A DNA stretch of 64,000 nt from CAYOHG01 sp964465125. Its GTDB lineage: Bacteria > Planctomycetota > Phycisphaerae > UBA1845 > Fen-1342. The notes under the pieces were generated by a model that worked only from the letters and a program-made list of their open reading frames with translations, searched no databases and was not told the DNA's origin. Shown in pieces: positions 24,997 to 33,969 of the stretch; the first letter of the stretch is position 1, and every line of letters starts with the position of its first letter. The position numbers were made by a program, and so were the translations under genes. The stretch is from the NCBI GenBank assembly GCA_964465125.1, contig CAYXIO010000004.1, positions 1 to 64,000 of the forward strand, written 5' to 3'.

Positions 24997-27249
24997 CTAC
25001 GGCACCGCGCCCACGCACTCGTATACCACGGCGGCCAGCGGCGGCAGGCTCAATTGCAGCGACTGCGGATGGCCGTGCCAGCCGACCGGGTCGCTGCTCA
25101 CTTCGTTCGCGTGCGGGAAGCTGCTCCCGCCGTAACGCAGATCGTCGCTGTTCAGCCGCAGGCGGTAGCGTCCGGGCAGGGGCGCGCCGACGCGGTAGTG
25201 CGCCCGCGGCACGGGGGTCATGTTCAGCACGACGACGATGTGCTGGTCGCCGCTGCGCCGGACGAACGAGTAGACCGAATTGTCGGCGTCGCTGCAATCG
25301 ATCCACCAGAATGCGTCGTGGTCGGGGTCGCCGCGCCAGAGGGCCGGCGTTGCGAGGTAGAGTCGGCCCAAGTCCTGCATGAATCGTTGCAGGGCGGCGC
25401 GTTCGGGCATCTGGGCGAGCCCCCAGTCGAGCCCGATTTCTGAACACCATTCGTACCAGGGCGCCAGCTCGGTGCCCATGAAGAGCAGGATCTTGCCGGG
25501 CCGCGCGTACTGGTACGCCAGCAGCGTCCGCAGGTTGGCGAACTTCTGCCAGAGATCGCCGGGCATCTTCTCCAGCAGCGTGCGCTTGCCGTGCACCACC
25601 TCGTCGTGCGAGAGCGGGTTGATGAAGCGCTCGCTGTATTCGTAGATCATCGAGAAGGTCAGGTCGTGGTGATGCCAGCGGCGGTGGATCGGCTCCTTGG
25701 AAAAGTAGAGCAGCGTGTCGTGCATCCAGCCCATGTTCCACTTGAACGTGAACCCCAGGCCGCCCTGATCCACCGGGGCGGTTACGCCGCCCCAGGCGGT
25801 CGATTCCTCCGCGACCATGATGCAGCCCGCGGCCTCGCGGTGCACCGTCGCGTTAACGAAACGCAAAAAGTCGATCGCCTCGATGTTCTCGCGCCCGCCG
25901 TAGCGGTTCGGCAGCCACTCGCCTTGCTTGCGGCTGTAGTCGAGGTAGAGCATGCTGGCGACGGCATCGACGCGCAGCCCGTCGACGTGGAACTCTTTGA
26001 GCCAGTAGAGCGCGTTGGAGACCAGGAAGCTGCGCACCTCGGGCCGGCCGTAGTTGAAGATCAGGGTGCCCCAGTCGGGGTGTTCGCCCAGGCGCGGATC
26101 GTCGTGTTCGTACAGCGCGGTGCCGTCGAAGCGGCGCAGGGCGAAATCGTCCTTGGGAAAGTGCCCGGGCACCCAGTCGAGAATTACGCCGACGTCGTGC
26201 TGGTGGCAGTAGTCGATCAGGTAGCGCAGGTCGTCCGGGTCACCGAAGCGCGCCGTGGGGGCGTAATAGCCGGAGACCTGGTACCCCCAGGACGGGCCGA
26301 ACGGGTGCTCCGACAGCGGCAGGGGCTCGATGTGCGTGAAACCGAAGCGCTTGACGTGCTCGACCAGCCGCGGGGCCATCTCGCGATAGCTCAGTGGACG
26401 GCGGCCGTCGTGCGTCCAGCGCCACGAGCCGAAATGGACCTCGTAGACGGCCATCGGCTCGCGGGTCCAGTCGCGCGTGGCGCGGCGCTGCATCCAGTCC
26501 TGGTCCTTCCACTCGTGCTTGCTCTCGAAGACGCGCGACGCCGTTCCGGGCGGCGGTTCCATCCAGTTGGCGCACGGATCGGTCTTGATCCGCAGCTCGC
26601 CGGCGCGGGTCTTGAGCTCGAATTTGTAGAGCTGGCCGCTGTGGGCGTGTGGGATGAAGAGCTCAAAGACGCCCGAGCTGCCCATCTGCCGCATCGGGAA
26701 CAGCCGCCCGTCCCAGAAGGTGAAATCCGAGAGCAGGCTGACGCGCACCGCATTCGGCGCCCAGACCGCGAACGCCACGCCTTTCACCCCGTCCATCGTT
26801 CGGACGCGCGCCCCGAGCACCTCCCAGAGCCGCAGGTGCGTGCCTTCGTTGAACAGGTGCAGATCGACGTCGCCCAGTGTCGGCGTGAAGCGGTAGGGAT
26901 CGTCGCGCTCCCAGCTCGCGCCGTCGGGGAAGGTGAATCGAAGCCGGTAGCGGAACGGCATGTGGGCGTGCGGCACGAAGACCGCGAAGAGCCCGCCCTC
27001 GTCGACACGCGGCATCTCCAGCGCGCTTCCGCTGCGCCGCAGCAGCTCGACGCGCCGGGCCGCGTGATGCAGCGCGCGAACCACCACGCCCGCGACACCG
27101 TCGGCGGTGGCCGGATGAGCCCCCAGCAGGGCATGCGGGTCGCTGTGCTCGCCGGAGATCAGCCTCGCGACCTGGTCCGGATCACCAGCGAGGCCGGCGA
27201 GCGCTGCGCTGTCCGTCACTTCGTTCGCCCTGTCCATTGGTTTCGACAT
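24997..27249 (-). CDS. glgB: 1,4-alpha-glucan branching enzyme
   Basis: The product has 750 residues, a normal length for the long GlgB form. It makes alpha-1,6 branches in glycogen. An N-terminal domain (DPHALLGAHP) and CBM48 (FAVWAPNAVRVSLL) precede the GH13 barrel with EVHFGSWRW, HVKRFGFTHIEPLPL, the nucleophile region DGLRVDAVASMLY, acid/base EEST and the downstream NPLSHDEVVHGK. A C-terminal beta domain ends in LSLPPLAAVVYE. The start at 27249 lies 68 bases inside the end of glgX, so the two are tightly coupled; ATG 27237 is an alternative that shortens the overlap. Confidence 0.95.
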   Translation of the reverse strand: MSKPMDRANEVTDSAALAGLAGDPDQVARLISGEHSDPHALLGAHPATADGVAGVVVRALHHAARRVELLRRSGSALEMPRVDEGGLFAVFVPHAHMPFRYRLRFTFPDGASWERDDPYRFTPTLGDVDLHLFNEGTHLRLWEVLGARVRTMDGVKGVAFAVWAPNAVRVSLLSDFTFWDGRLFPMRQMGSSGVFELFIPHAHSGQLYKFELKTRAGELRIKTDPCANWMEPPPGTASRVFESKHEWKDQDWMQRRATRDWTREPMAVYEVHFGSWRWTHDGRRPLSYREMAPRLVEHVKRFGFTHIEPLPLSEHPFGPSWGYQVSGYYAPTARFGDPDDLRYLIDYCHQHDVGVILDWVPGHFPKDDFALRRFDGTALYEHDDPRLGEHPDWGTLIFNYGRPEVRSFLVSNALYWLKEFHVDGLRVDAVASMLYLDYSRKQGEWLPNRYGGRENIEAIDFLRFVNATVHREAAGCIMVAEESTAWGGVTAPVDQGGLGFTFKWNMGWMHDTLLYFSKEPIHRRWHHHDLTFSMIYEYSERFINPLSHDEVVHGKRTLLEKMPGDLWQKFANLRTLLAYQYARPGKILLFMGTELAPWYEWCSEIGLDWGLAQMPERAALQRFMQDLGRLYLATPALWRGDPDHDAFWWIDCSDADNSVYSFVRRSGDQHIVVVLNMTPVPRAHYRVGAPLPGRYRLRLNSDDLRYGGSSFPHANEVSSDPVGWHGHPQSLQLSLPPLAAVVYECVGAVP

Positions 27250-29347
27250 ACTCCAGCAGAACCAGCGTGTGGCCGGACACGCTGAATTGCAGCGGGTCCA
27301 CGAACCGCCTTCCGGGCCGCGCCGTGTTCATCACCTCGCGCCAGAGACCCGGCTCCTCGAGCGTCGGCAGCATGACCTCGACGGCCGCTTCGTCCGCATT
27401 GAGGAACAGATAGAGCGTGTTGCCGGTCACGAGCTGACCGCGCTCGTCCACGTCGTCCGTCGCCTGCCCGTGAATCAGCATTCCCAGCGTGCGGCGGTTG
27501 CCGTCCGACCAGTCTTCGCCGCTCATCTCGCGCCCATCCGGGCGAAACCAGGTCAGGTCCTTCGCGTCGGCGCCCTCGATCGGCGCTCCGCGGAAGAACG
27601 CCCGTCGGCGCAGCACGCCGTTGGCCTTGCGAACCGCGAAGACGCGCCGCGCGAAGTCGAGCAGGTCGTGCTGCGCATCGCTCAAGTTCCAGTTCACCCA
27701 GTTCACGTCGCTGTCGTGGCAATAGGCGTTGTTGTTGCCGCGCTGGGTGCGGCCCATCTCGTCGCCCGCCGTGATCATCGGCACGCCCTGGGAGAACGCC
27801 AGCGTCGCCAGCAGGTTGCGCTTGGCGCGCTCGCGCAGGTCGTTCACGGCAGCGTCGTCGGTCGGGCCTTCGACGCCCCAGTTGCGGCTGAGGTTCTCGT
27901 TGTGCCCGTCCTGGCCGTTCTCGCCGTTGGCTTCGTTGTGCTTGTGCTCGTAGCTGACGAGATCGTGCAGGGTGAAGCCGTCATGGCAGCAGATGAAGTT
28001 GATGCTGCCGAAGGTGTGCCGGCGGCGCGGCGAGTACAGGTCGCTGCTGCCGGCGATGCGCGTGGCCAGCTCCGCCACCTGACCCGGGTCGCCGCGCCAG
28101 AAGCGCCGCATCGTATCGCGGTAGCGGCCGTTCCATTCCGACCAGCCGGCCGGAAAATTCCCGACCTGGTAGCCGCCCACGCCAAGGTCCCAGGGCTCGG
28201 CGATCAGCTTGACCTGCGAGAGCAGTGGATCCTGCTGCACCATCGCGAAGAAGCGTCCCAGCCGGTCGACCTCGTGCAGCTCGCGCGCCAGGGCCGGTGC
28301 GAGGTCGAAGCGGAAGCCGTCGACGTGCATCTCGCGCACCCAGTAGCGCAGGCTGTCCATGATGAGCTGGATCGTGCGCGGATGAAGCATGTTCAGACTG
28401 TTGCCGCAGCCGGTGAAGTCGAGGTAGTAGCGCGGGCGGTCGGGGTCGAGCCGGTAATAGGTGCTGTTGTCGATGCCGCGGAAGCTGAGCGTCGGACCGA
28501 GGTGGCTGCCTTCGCCGGTGTGGTTGTAGACGACGTCGAGAATGACCTCGATCCCGGCGCTGTGGAAGCGCTTCACCATCGACTTGAATTCGTACACCTG
28601 CTCGCCGCGCCAGCCGACCGAAAAGCGCGTGTCCGGCGCGAAGAAGCCGATCGTGTGATAGCCCCAGTAGTTCGTCAGCCCGCGGTCCAGCAGGTGACGC
28701 TCGACGATGCACTGGTGCACCGGCATCAGCTCCACCGCCGTCACGCCCAGCTTGGTCAGGTGATCCAGGAACGCGTCGCTAGCCAGGCCCAGATACGTCC
28801 CGCGCTGCTTCTCCGGAACCAGCGGATGCCGATACGTCGTGCCCTTGACGTGGCATTCGTAGAGGACGGTTTGTGTCCAGGGCACGCGCGGCGGGCGGTC
28901 GTCGCCCCAGGTGAACGCGGAGTCGATCACGATCGACTTGGGCGCATGCGGGGCGCTGTCGCGCGCATCGAAGCTCAGGTCGTCTTGCGGACGCTGCGCC
29001 ACGAACCCGAACAGCGCGTCGTTCCACTCGACGCCGCTGGCCAGCGCCTTGGCGTACGGGTCGATCAGCAGCTTGTGCGGGTTGAAGCGGTGGCCGAGCT
29101 CGGGCGCGTGGGGACCGTAGACGCGGTAGCCGTACAAGGCTCCCGGCCGCAGGTCGGGCAGGTAGCAATGCCAGACGCGGTGCGTCCGCTCACGCACGGG
29201 GATTCGAGCGATTTCCTCGGCCCCGCGCGGCCGGTCGAACAGGCACAGCTCCACGTGGGTCGCGTTTTCGCTGAAGAGCGCAAAGTTGACGCCCTCTCCG
29301 TCCCAGGTGGCCCCCAGGGGGTAGGGTTGGCCCGGCCAGACTCGCAT
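27182..29347 (-). CDS. glgX: Glycogen debranching enzyme
   Basis: The product has 721 residues, typical of GlgX/isoamylase-type debranching enzymes that hydrolyse alpha-1,6 links in limit dextrin. It opens with VWPGQPYPLGATWDG and NFALFSENATHVELCLFD (CBM48), then the GH13 core with DVVYNHTGEGS, DGFRFDLAPAL (nucleophile Asp), AEPWDLGVGGYQVG (acid) and NFICCHDGFTL. GRTQRGNNNAYC and WVNWNL are further family marks. It is upstream of and overlapping glgB, giving a two-gene glycogen remodelling unit; no glgA, glgC or glgP gene is in the window. Confidence 0.94.
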   Translation of the reverse strand: MRVWPGQPYPLGATWDGEGVNFALFSENATHVELCLFDRPRGAEEIARIPVRERTHRVWHCYLPDLRPGALYGYRVYGPHAPELGHRFNPHKLLIDPYAKALASGVEWNDALFGFVAQRPQDDLSFDARDSAPHAPKSIVIDSAFTWGDDRPPRVPWTQTVLYECHVKGTTYRHPLVPEKQRGTYLGLASDAFLDHLTKLGVTAVELMPVHQCIVERHLLDRGLTNYWGYHTIGFFAPDTRFSVGWRGEQVYEFKSMVKRFHSAGIEVILDVVYNHTGEGSHLGPTLSFRGIDNSTYYRLDPDRPRYYLDFTGCGNSLNMLHPRTIQLIMDSLRYWVREMHVDGFRFDLAPALARELHEVDRLGRFFAMVQQDPLLSQVKLIAEPWDLGVGGYQVGNFPAGWSEWNGRYRDTMRRFWRGDPGQVAELATRIAGSSDLYSPRRRHTFGSINFICCHDGFTLHDLVSYEHKHNEANGENGQDGHNENLSRNWGVEGPTDDAAVNDLRERAKRNLLATLAFSQGVPMITAGDEMGRTQRGNNNAYCHDSDVNWVNWNLSDAQHDLLDFARRVFAVRKANGVLRRRAFFRGAPIEGADAKDLTWFRPDGREMSGEDWSDGNRRTLGMLIHGQATDDVDERGQLVTGNTLYLFLNADEAAVEVMLPTLEEPGLWREVMNTARPGRRFVDPLQFSVSGHTLVLLEYVETNGQGERSDGQRSARRPRW

Positions 29348-29579
29348 TCCTGCCGCTCCCGTGGTCGCTGCGAGCCCGGCGCCGCGCGCCGTCCCGCCGC
29401 GAGCGGATTGGTATACTTGCCGACGCCGGGATTGTCGAGCAGCAGAGACTCCCGGCGTGCTCTCCGCGCGGCCGTCGACCGATCAGGCGCTCGCAGGCAA
29501 CGGGTGCCGGCGTCGCCCGATACTCCATCGGCAGTTCCCCGGTGGCTGCCTCGCGGCCGCGCTCGCAAGGAATCGCAAC

Positions 29580-30008
29580 ATGTCCTACGCCGTAAAGGCT
29601 GTCGAAGTCTGGGCCGGCGACGTTCGCAACAAGCCGGGAATGCTCGCGCGCATTCTGGAGGCGCTCACGCAGGCGGGCGCTGAGCTCGAGTTTATCGTCG
29701 CCCGCCGGCTGACCGAGAACACGTCGCGTGTTTTCGTCGCACCGTTGAAGGGAAAGAAGCAGCGCCAGGCCGCCGACGCGGTCGGCCTCGTCCCCGCGGT
29801 CGGCATGCACTCGCTGCGCATCGAGGGGCCCGACCGCGGCGGACTCGGCGCGGGCATCTGCCGCGCCGTCGCAGACGCGGGCTTGAATATCCGCGGATTC
29901 AGCGCCGCGGCGTTCGGCAAGAAGATGGTCAACTACCTGGCGTTCTCGAGCGAAGCCGAGGTGCAAGCCGCGGGGAAGGCGCTGCGCAAGATTCTGCGCC
30001 GCCGCTGA
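29580..30008 (+). CDS. ACT domain protein
   Basis: This 142-residue protein starts at ATG 29580 with AAGGAA about nine bases upstream. It consists of two ACT-like halves: AVEVWAGDVRNKPGMLARIL and a second around SLRIEGPDRGGLGAGICRAVADAG. ACT domains bind amino acids or other small ligands to regulate enzymes. There is no catalytic domain, so it is a stand-alone ligand sensor or regulatory subunit. The nearest gene downstream is urocanate hydratase 124 bases away on the same strand, which might suggest a link to histidine breakdown, but this is not shown. Confidence 0.8.
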   Translation: MSYAVKAVEVWAGDVRNKPGMLARILEALTQAGAELEFIVARRLTENTSRVFVAPLKGKKQRQAADAVGLVPAVGMHSLRIEGPDRGGLGAGICRAVADAGLNIRGFSAAAFGKKMVNYLAFSSEAEVQAAGKALRKILRRR

Positions 30009-30132
30009 GCGCTTTCCGGGCCGCTCAGGCGACGCGCCGGGCTGTCCGTGAGCGCGCCGGCGACCGCTGCTCGCGGCGGCTGGCGACACGTGCGCCCCCA
30101 TCCGCCGTAGAATGCCGCCAGGAGGAACGCCC

Positions 30133-31929
30133 ATGCCCGCCGGCACGCCCCCACGCACGATCCGCGCTCCGCGCGGCAGCATGCTCACCTGCAAAGGCTG
30201 GCTTCAGGAAGCCGCGCTGCGCATGCTGATGAACAACCTCGACCCCGAGGTCGCCGAGCTGCCCGAGCAGCTCATCGTGTACGGCGGAAGCGGAAAGGCC
30301 GCGCGAAGCTGGCCCGATTTCGACCGCATCGTCGCCACGCTCAAGCGGCTGGAGGGGGACGAGACGCTGCTGGTGCAGAGCGGCCGCGCGGTGGGCGTGA
30401 TCAAGACGCACGCCGACGCGCCGCGCGTGCTCATCAGCAACAGCATGCTCGTGCCGAAGTGGGCGACCTGGGACGAATTCCGCAGGCTCGAAGCCGCCGG
30501 CCTGATCATGTTCGGGCAGATGACCGCGGGCTCGTGGATCTACATCGGCACGCAGGGCATCCTCCAGGGCACGTACGAGACCTTCGCCGCCTGTGCCGAA
30601 AGACACTTCGGCGGCTCGCTGGCCGGCCGGCTGGTCGTCAGCGGCGGGCTCGGCGGAATGGGCGGCGCCCAGCCGCTGGCCGCGACGTTCAACGGCGCCG
30701 CGTTTCTCGGCGCCGACGTCGATCGCGCCCGCATCGAAAAACGCCTGCACACGCGCTATTGCGACAAGATGTCCGACCGGATCGACGAAGCGCTGGGGTG
30801 GGTGCTGGACGCGAAGGCGAACAAGCAGGCGCTGTCCGTCGGGCTGGTTGCGAACATCGCCGACGTGCTCGCCGAGCTGATCCGCCGCAACATCACGCCG
30901 GACGTGCTCACCGACCAGACCTCGGCGCATGACCCGCTCAACGGCTACGTGCCGAACGGCAGACCCGCCGGACCGGAGGCCCGAAGGGCCGGCGGAGGCG
31001 ATCCGAGCGCGGCTCGCAGCGGGGCGGACCGCTGGAGCGACGAAGCCTACGCGCGAGTGCTTCGCCTGCGCCGCGACGACCCGAGCGAATACGCGCGGCA
31101 GTCGTTCCGCACGATGGCCGAGCACGTCGCCTGCATGCTCGAACTGCAACGCCGCGGCGCGGTCACCTTCGACTACGGCAACAATCTGCGCGGGCACGCG
31201 CAGGAGGCCGTCGAGCGCGGCGCGGTCGATGCGGCGGAACTGGCCGCCCGATTCCCCGGCGGCAACTCGTCGTTTGATCCGTTTGCGATTCCCGGATTCG
31301 TGCCGGAGTACATTCGTCCGCTGTTTTGCCAGGGCAGCGGGCCGTTCCGCTGGGCGGCGCTGTCGGGCGATCCGAACGACATTGGCGTGACCGACCAGGC
31401 CGTGCTCGACACCTTCCCGCGCGAGGAGCACCTCTGCCGCTGGATTCGCCTGGCCGGCGAGAAGGTCGCGTTCCAGGGTCTGCCCGCGCGCATCTGCTGG
31501 CTCAAATACGGCCAGCGCGCGACGATGGGGCTGATCTTCAACAAGCTGGTGCGCGACGGCAGCGTGGCGGCGCCGATCGTCATCGGCCGCGATCATCTTG
31601 ATTGCGGCAGCGTCGCGTCGCCCAACCGCGAGACCGAGGCGATGAAGGACGGCTCGGACGCCATCGCCGACTGGCCGATTCTCAACGCGCTGGTCAACAC
31701 GGCCTGCGGCGCGAGCTGGGTGAGCGTGCATCACGGCGGCGGCGTGGGCATCGGCTACTCGATCCACGCGGGCCAGGTGATCGTCTGCGACGGCTCGGAC
31801 GACGCCGACCGCCGCATCCAGCGCGTGCTGACGGCCGACCCGGCGATGGGCGTGCTCCGGCACGCGGATGCGGGCTACGACGAGGCCCAGCGCGTGGCGC
31901 GCGAGCGCGGGGTGGACTTGGCGCGGTGA
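30133..31929 (+). CDS. hutU: Urocanate hydratase
   Basis: The product has 598 residues from ATG 30133 with AGGAGG eight bases upstream. It converts urocanate to imidazolone propionate in histidine degradation, with NAD as an electrophilic cofactor. Family marks are YGGSGKAARSW, LLVQSGRAVGV, NSMLVPKWATWDEF, MTAGSWIYIGTQG, the NAD-binding SGGLGGMGGAQPLA, TSAHDPLNGY and VTFDYGNNLRG. An Arg/Gly/Pro-rich insertion of about 25 residues follows NGYVPNG and coincides with a CCGCCGG-CCGGCGG palindrome near 30966-30996. No other hut genes are in the window. Confidence 0.95.
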   Translation: MPAGTPPRTIRAPRGSMLTCKGWLQEAALRMLMNNLDPEVAELPEQLIVYGGSGKAARSWPDFDRIVATLKRLEGDETLLVQSGRAVGVIKTHADAPRVLISNSMLVPKWATWDEFRRLEAAGLIMFGQMTAGSWIYIGTQGILQGTYETFAACAERHFGGSLAGRLVVSGGLGGMGGAQPLAATFNGAAFLGADVDRARIEKRLHTRYCDKMSDRIDEALGWVLDAKANKQALSVGLVANIADVLAELIRRNITPDVLTDQTSAHDPLNGYVPNGRPAGPEARRAGGGDPSAARSGADRWSDEAYARVLRLRRDDPSEYARQSFRTMAEHVACMLELQRRGAVTFDYGNNLRGHAQEAVERGAVDAAELAARFPGGNSSFDPFAIPGFVPEYIRPLFCQGSGPFRWAALSGDPNDIGVTDQAVLDTFPREEHLCRWIRLAGEKVAFQGLPARICWLKYGQRATMGLIFNKLVRDGSVAAPIVIGRDHLDCGSVASPNRETEAMKDGSDAIADWPILNALVNTACGASWVSVHHGGGVGIGYSIHAGQVIVCDGSDDADRRIQRVLTADPAMGVLRHADAGYDEAQRVARERGVDLAR

Positions 31930-31990
31930 GGCCATCCGCGCACCTGGACGACCGCTGATTGTTCGCGCCTCCTGGCGAAAGGAGTTCGCA

Positions 31991-32725
31991 GTGTCGCAGG
32001 CACACCCTATCCGCGACCAGGTCCGCGAGGCCTACTCCGCCGCCGCCCGCGCGCCGAATGCTGAGCATCCCTTCCCCGTCGGCCGCGCGTTTGCCGAGAG
32101 CGTCGGCTATCCCGCCGCGCTGCTGGATGTGCTTCCCGCGGCGGCGGTCGATGCGTTTGCCGGCGTATCGAACGTGTCGATCTTCGCCGAGATTCCCGCC
32201 GGGGCGAGCGTGCTTGATCTGGGCTGCGGCGGCGGGCTGGATACGCTGATCGCCGCCCGCCGAACCGGACCCACGGGCCGCGTTGTGGGCGTCGACTTCA
32301 GCGATGCGATGCTGGGGCGCGCCCGCCAGGCTGTGATCGAAACCGGCGCCGGAAACATTGAGTTGCGACGGGCCGACGCCGAGGCGCTGCCGCTGGCGGA
32401 CGCGTCGATCGACGTGGCCCTGGTCAACGGCATCTTCAACCTGAACCCGGCGCGCGCGGCGATCTTCGGCGAGCTGGCCCGCGTCGTGCGGCCCGGCGGC
32501 ACGGCCTGGGCCGCGGAGCTGATTCTGACCGCGCCGCTGCCCGCCGAGCAGACCTGCGATCCCACCAACTGGTTCGCCTGAGTCGCCGGGGCTCGGGAAG
32601 GCGTGACCTTCCAGAATGAGTTCCGCGCGGCCGGCTTCGCGCGCGTAAACGTGCTGCGCACGCTGCGCAACGCGCGGACGTCGAACCCGCGCGTCGTTGC
32701 GGCGGAGCTCGTCGCGCGGCGCTAG
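31991..32725 (+). CDS. ArsM-like SAM methyltransferase, candidate selenoprotein (Sec197)
   Basis: Read through the in-frame TGA at 32579-32581, the product has 244 residues from GTG 31991 (AAGGAG six bases upstream) to TAG 32723. It is a class I methyltransferase: motif I VLDLGCGGGLD at residues 74-84, VVGVDFSDAML at 99-108, then LRRADAEALPL and VVRPGGTAWAAELILT. The order resembles arsenite methyltransferases, in which an ILTAELP-like strand is followed by a CVAGA motif and an AGF helix. Here the codon for that Cys is TGA: WFA-TGA-VAGARE, then FRAAGFARVNVLRTL. The Cys that ArsM has before motif I (GLGCGNP) is not conserved, so the substrate may not be arsenite. A conventional gene caller would end this protein at residue 196. 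Confidence 0.78.
32582..32615 (+). promoter_or_regulatory. Candidate bacterial SECIS hairpin
   Basis: A six-pair stem GGAAGG (32596-32601) / CCTTCC (32607-32612) encloses the five-base loop CGTGA. The loop G at 32603 is 22 bases after the TGA, within the 16-37 base range described for bacterial SECIS elements with a G in the first two loop positions. Past one mismatch, a C-G and a T-A pair extend the stem. Confidence 0.7.
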
Positions 32726-32911
32726 CCGGGTCCGCACGCCAACGGCTGCCCTTCCTGCGGCTACGACCTGCGCGGCAACGTCAGCGACGTCTGCTCGGAG
32801 TGCGGATACGTTTCGGAAGGTCCGAGAGCCCGCGAAACAAGCGTCGCGCGGGATCGTGCTGCACGGATATCGGCCGCCGGCACTTCGCCTCGGATAATCA
32901 GGAAATCCTGA
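32726..32911 (+). pseudogene. Zinc-ribbon remnant of the CxxCGYDLR type
   Basis: Directly after the methyltransferase TAG, the same frame stays open for 61 codons and encodes GCPSCGYDLRGN...DVCSECGY, a four-Cys zinc ribbon often found at the N-terminus of planctomycete membrane proteins. It has no ATG, GTG or TTG before the ribbon and no membrane helix after it, so it is probably the leftover of a broken gene. Confidence 0.5.
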
Positions 32912-33047
32912 TTGCGTCTGCCTGGGTACGAAGCGCCGCTTTCCGTTAAGTGCAGCCGCGCGGACGCGCCTCCCCAGCGCCTATCGGCCCGATTCACCGC
33001 GCGCAGGTTTCCTCGGACCCGCCGCTTGGCTTCCGCGCGAATGGCGT

Positions 33048-33077
33048 TTGATCCCGCCGGTGCGGGCTTCCTAGAGT
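33048..33077 (+). promoter_or_regulatory. Possible promoter for the CTERM protein gene
   Basis: TTGATC and TAGAGT are separated by 18 bases, about 150 bases before the start codon at 33225. A long leader with hairpins would follow. Confidence 0.35.
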
Positions 33078-33084
33078 CCGTCGA

Positions 33085-33144
33085 GTTGCCCATCGGGGGC
33101 GCCCAACGGCGCGGGGCAACCCGTCGCTCGAATCGCCGAGCGAC
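33085..33144 (+). other. Two hairpins in the leader of the CTERM gene
   Basis: GTTGCCC (33085-33091) pairs with GGGCAAC (33114-33120), and GTCGCTCG (33123-33130) pairs perfectly with CGAGCGAC (33137-33144). They lie in the presumed 5' untranslated region and may be regulatory or stabilising. They match no riboswitch I know. Confidence 0.4.
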
Positions 33145-33224
33145 CGCACCACGGCGACCGGCGCGGCCGCCGCGTTGCGGGGATCACACGAGACCCGCTC
33201 GGTCGGGTCAGGGGAGATGAAGTC

Positions 33225-33875
33225 ATGCGGAAGTTCGCGTTCATTGCTGCGATGCTGGCGTCGTCGTTCGCGTTCGCGGGCCAGGTGCGGCTGAATGCCA
33301 ACAGCTTCGGCACGACGCCCGGCGGCGAGTTCATCCTCACCGTCACCGACGGGTTCGACTCGTTCGCACCCGGCACGCAGTTTCGCAGCTACTGCCTTGA
33401 AATGAATGAGTACGTCCGCAACGGCGGAACGTATTACGTCGAAGTCAACACCGCGGCCGTCAGCGGCGGCGTGGGCGGCGGTAACCCGGACCCGCTCGAT
33501 CGTCGCAGCGCCTACCTGTACAGCCAGTTCGCCGCCTCGGTGCACAACCACGCCGGCGCCGATGCGCTTCAGAAAGCCTTCTGGACCATCGAGCAGGAAG
33601 CCAACTACTCCTCGCACGTCATCGGCGACGTGTTCGGCATCGGCCTGGGTGCGCACGCCACCATCGGCGATCTGATCGCGTGGGCTGACGCGCATGCTCC
33701 GCAGGGCATCGGCAACGTCCGCGTGCTGAACATGTACAACACCGTCGATTCGCGCGGCCGCATGAGCGGCCATGCTCAGGACATGCTGATGGCGGTGGTT
33801 CCGGCGCCGGCTGCCGGCCTGCTGGGCGGCCTGGGCCTGAGCGCGATCGCGGCGCTGCGTCGCCGGCTCGCGTAG
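33225..33875 (+). CDS. Secreted protein with VPxP C-terminal sorting-like tail
   Basis: This 216-residue protein starts at ATG 33225 after GGGGAGAT. A signal peptide (MRKFAFIAAMLASSFAFAG) is followed by a beta-rich domain of about 160 residues with TPGGEFILTVTDGFDSF and RSYCLEMNEYV, resembling thioester- or CTERM-type surface proteins. The end VVPAPAAGLLGGLGLSAIAALRRRLA (one hydrophobic helix and an Arg cluster) is a variant of the PEP-CTERM signal processed by exosortase-like systems. The partner exosortase is not in the window. A hairpin terminator follows. Confidence 0.75.
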   Translation: MRKFAFIAAMLASSFAFAGQVRLNANSFGTTPGGEFILTVTDGFDSFAPGTQFRSYCLEMNEYVRNGGTYYVEVNTAAVSGGVGGGNPDPLDRRSAYLYSQFAASVHNHAGADALQKAFWTIEQEANYSSHVIGDVFGIGLGAHATIGDLIAWADAHAPQGIGNVRVLNMYNTVDSRGRMSGHAQDMLMAVVPAPAAGLLGGLGLSAIAALRRRLA

Positions 33876-33903
33876 CGGCTCGAACCTCTCTTCTACGCAA
33901 CGA

Positions 33904-33933
33904 CTCCCAGGCGCCGTCGGCGACGCCTGGGAG
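33904..33933. terminator. Hairpin terminator shared by convergent genes
   Basis: CTCCCAGGCG...CGCCTGGGAG-type arms form a strong stem between two convergent CTERM protein genes. There is no long T run, as is common in high-GC genomes. Confidence 0.65.
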
Positions 33934-33969
33934 TTCGCGCGTTCCAGAGGAGGCGGAAGTCTCGGGTGC

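Noticed and set aside
32579..32581. In-frame TGA as a sequencing error or simple pseudogene stop
   Set aside because: A substitution error cannot be excluded, but the TGA sits at the family Cys position and is followed by a well-placed SECIS-like hairpin, which chance would rarely give.
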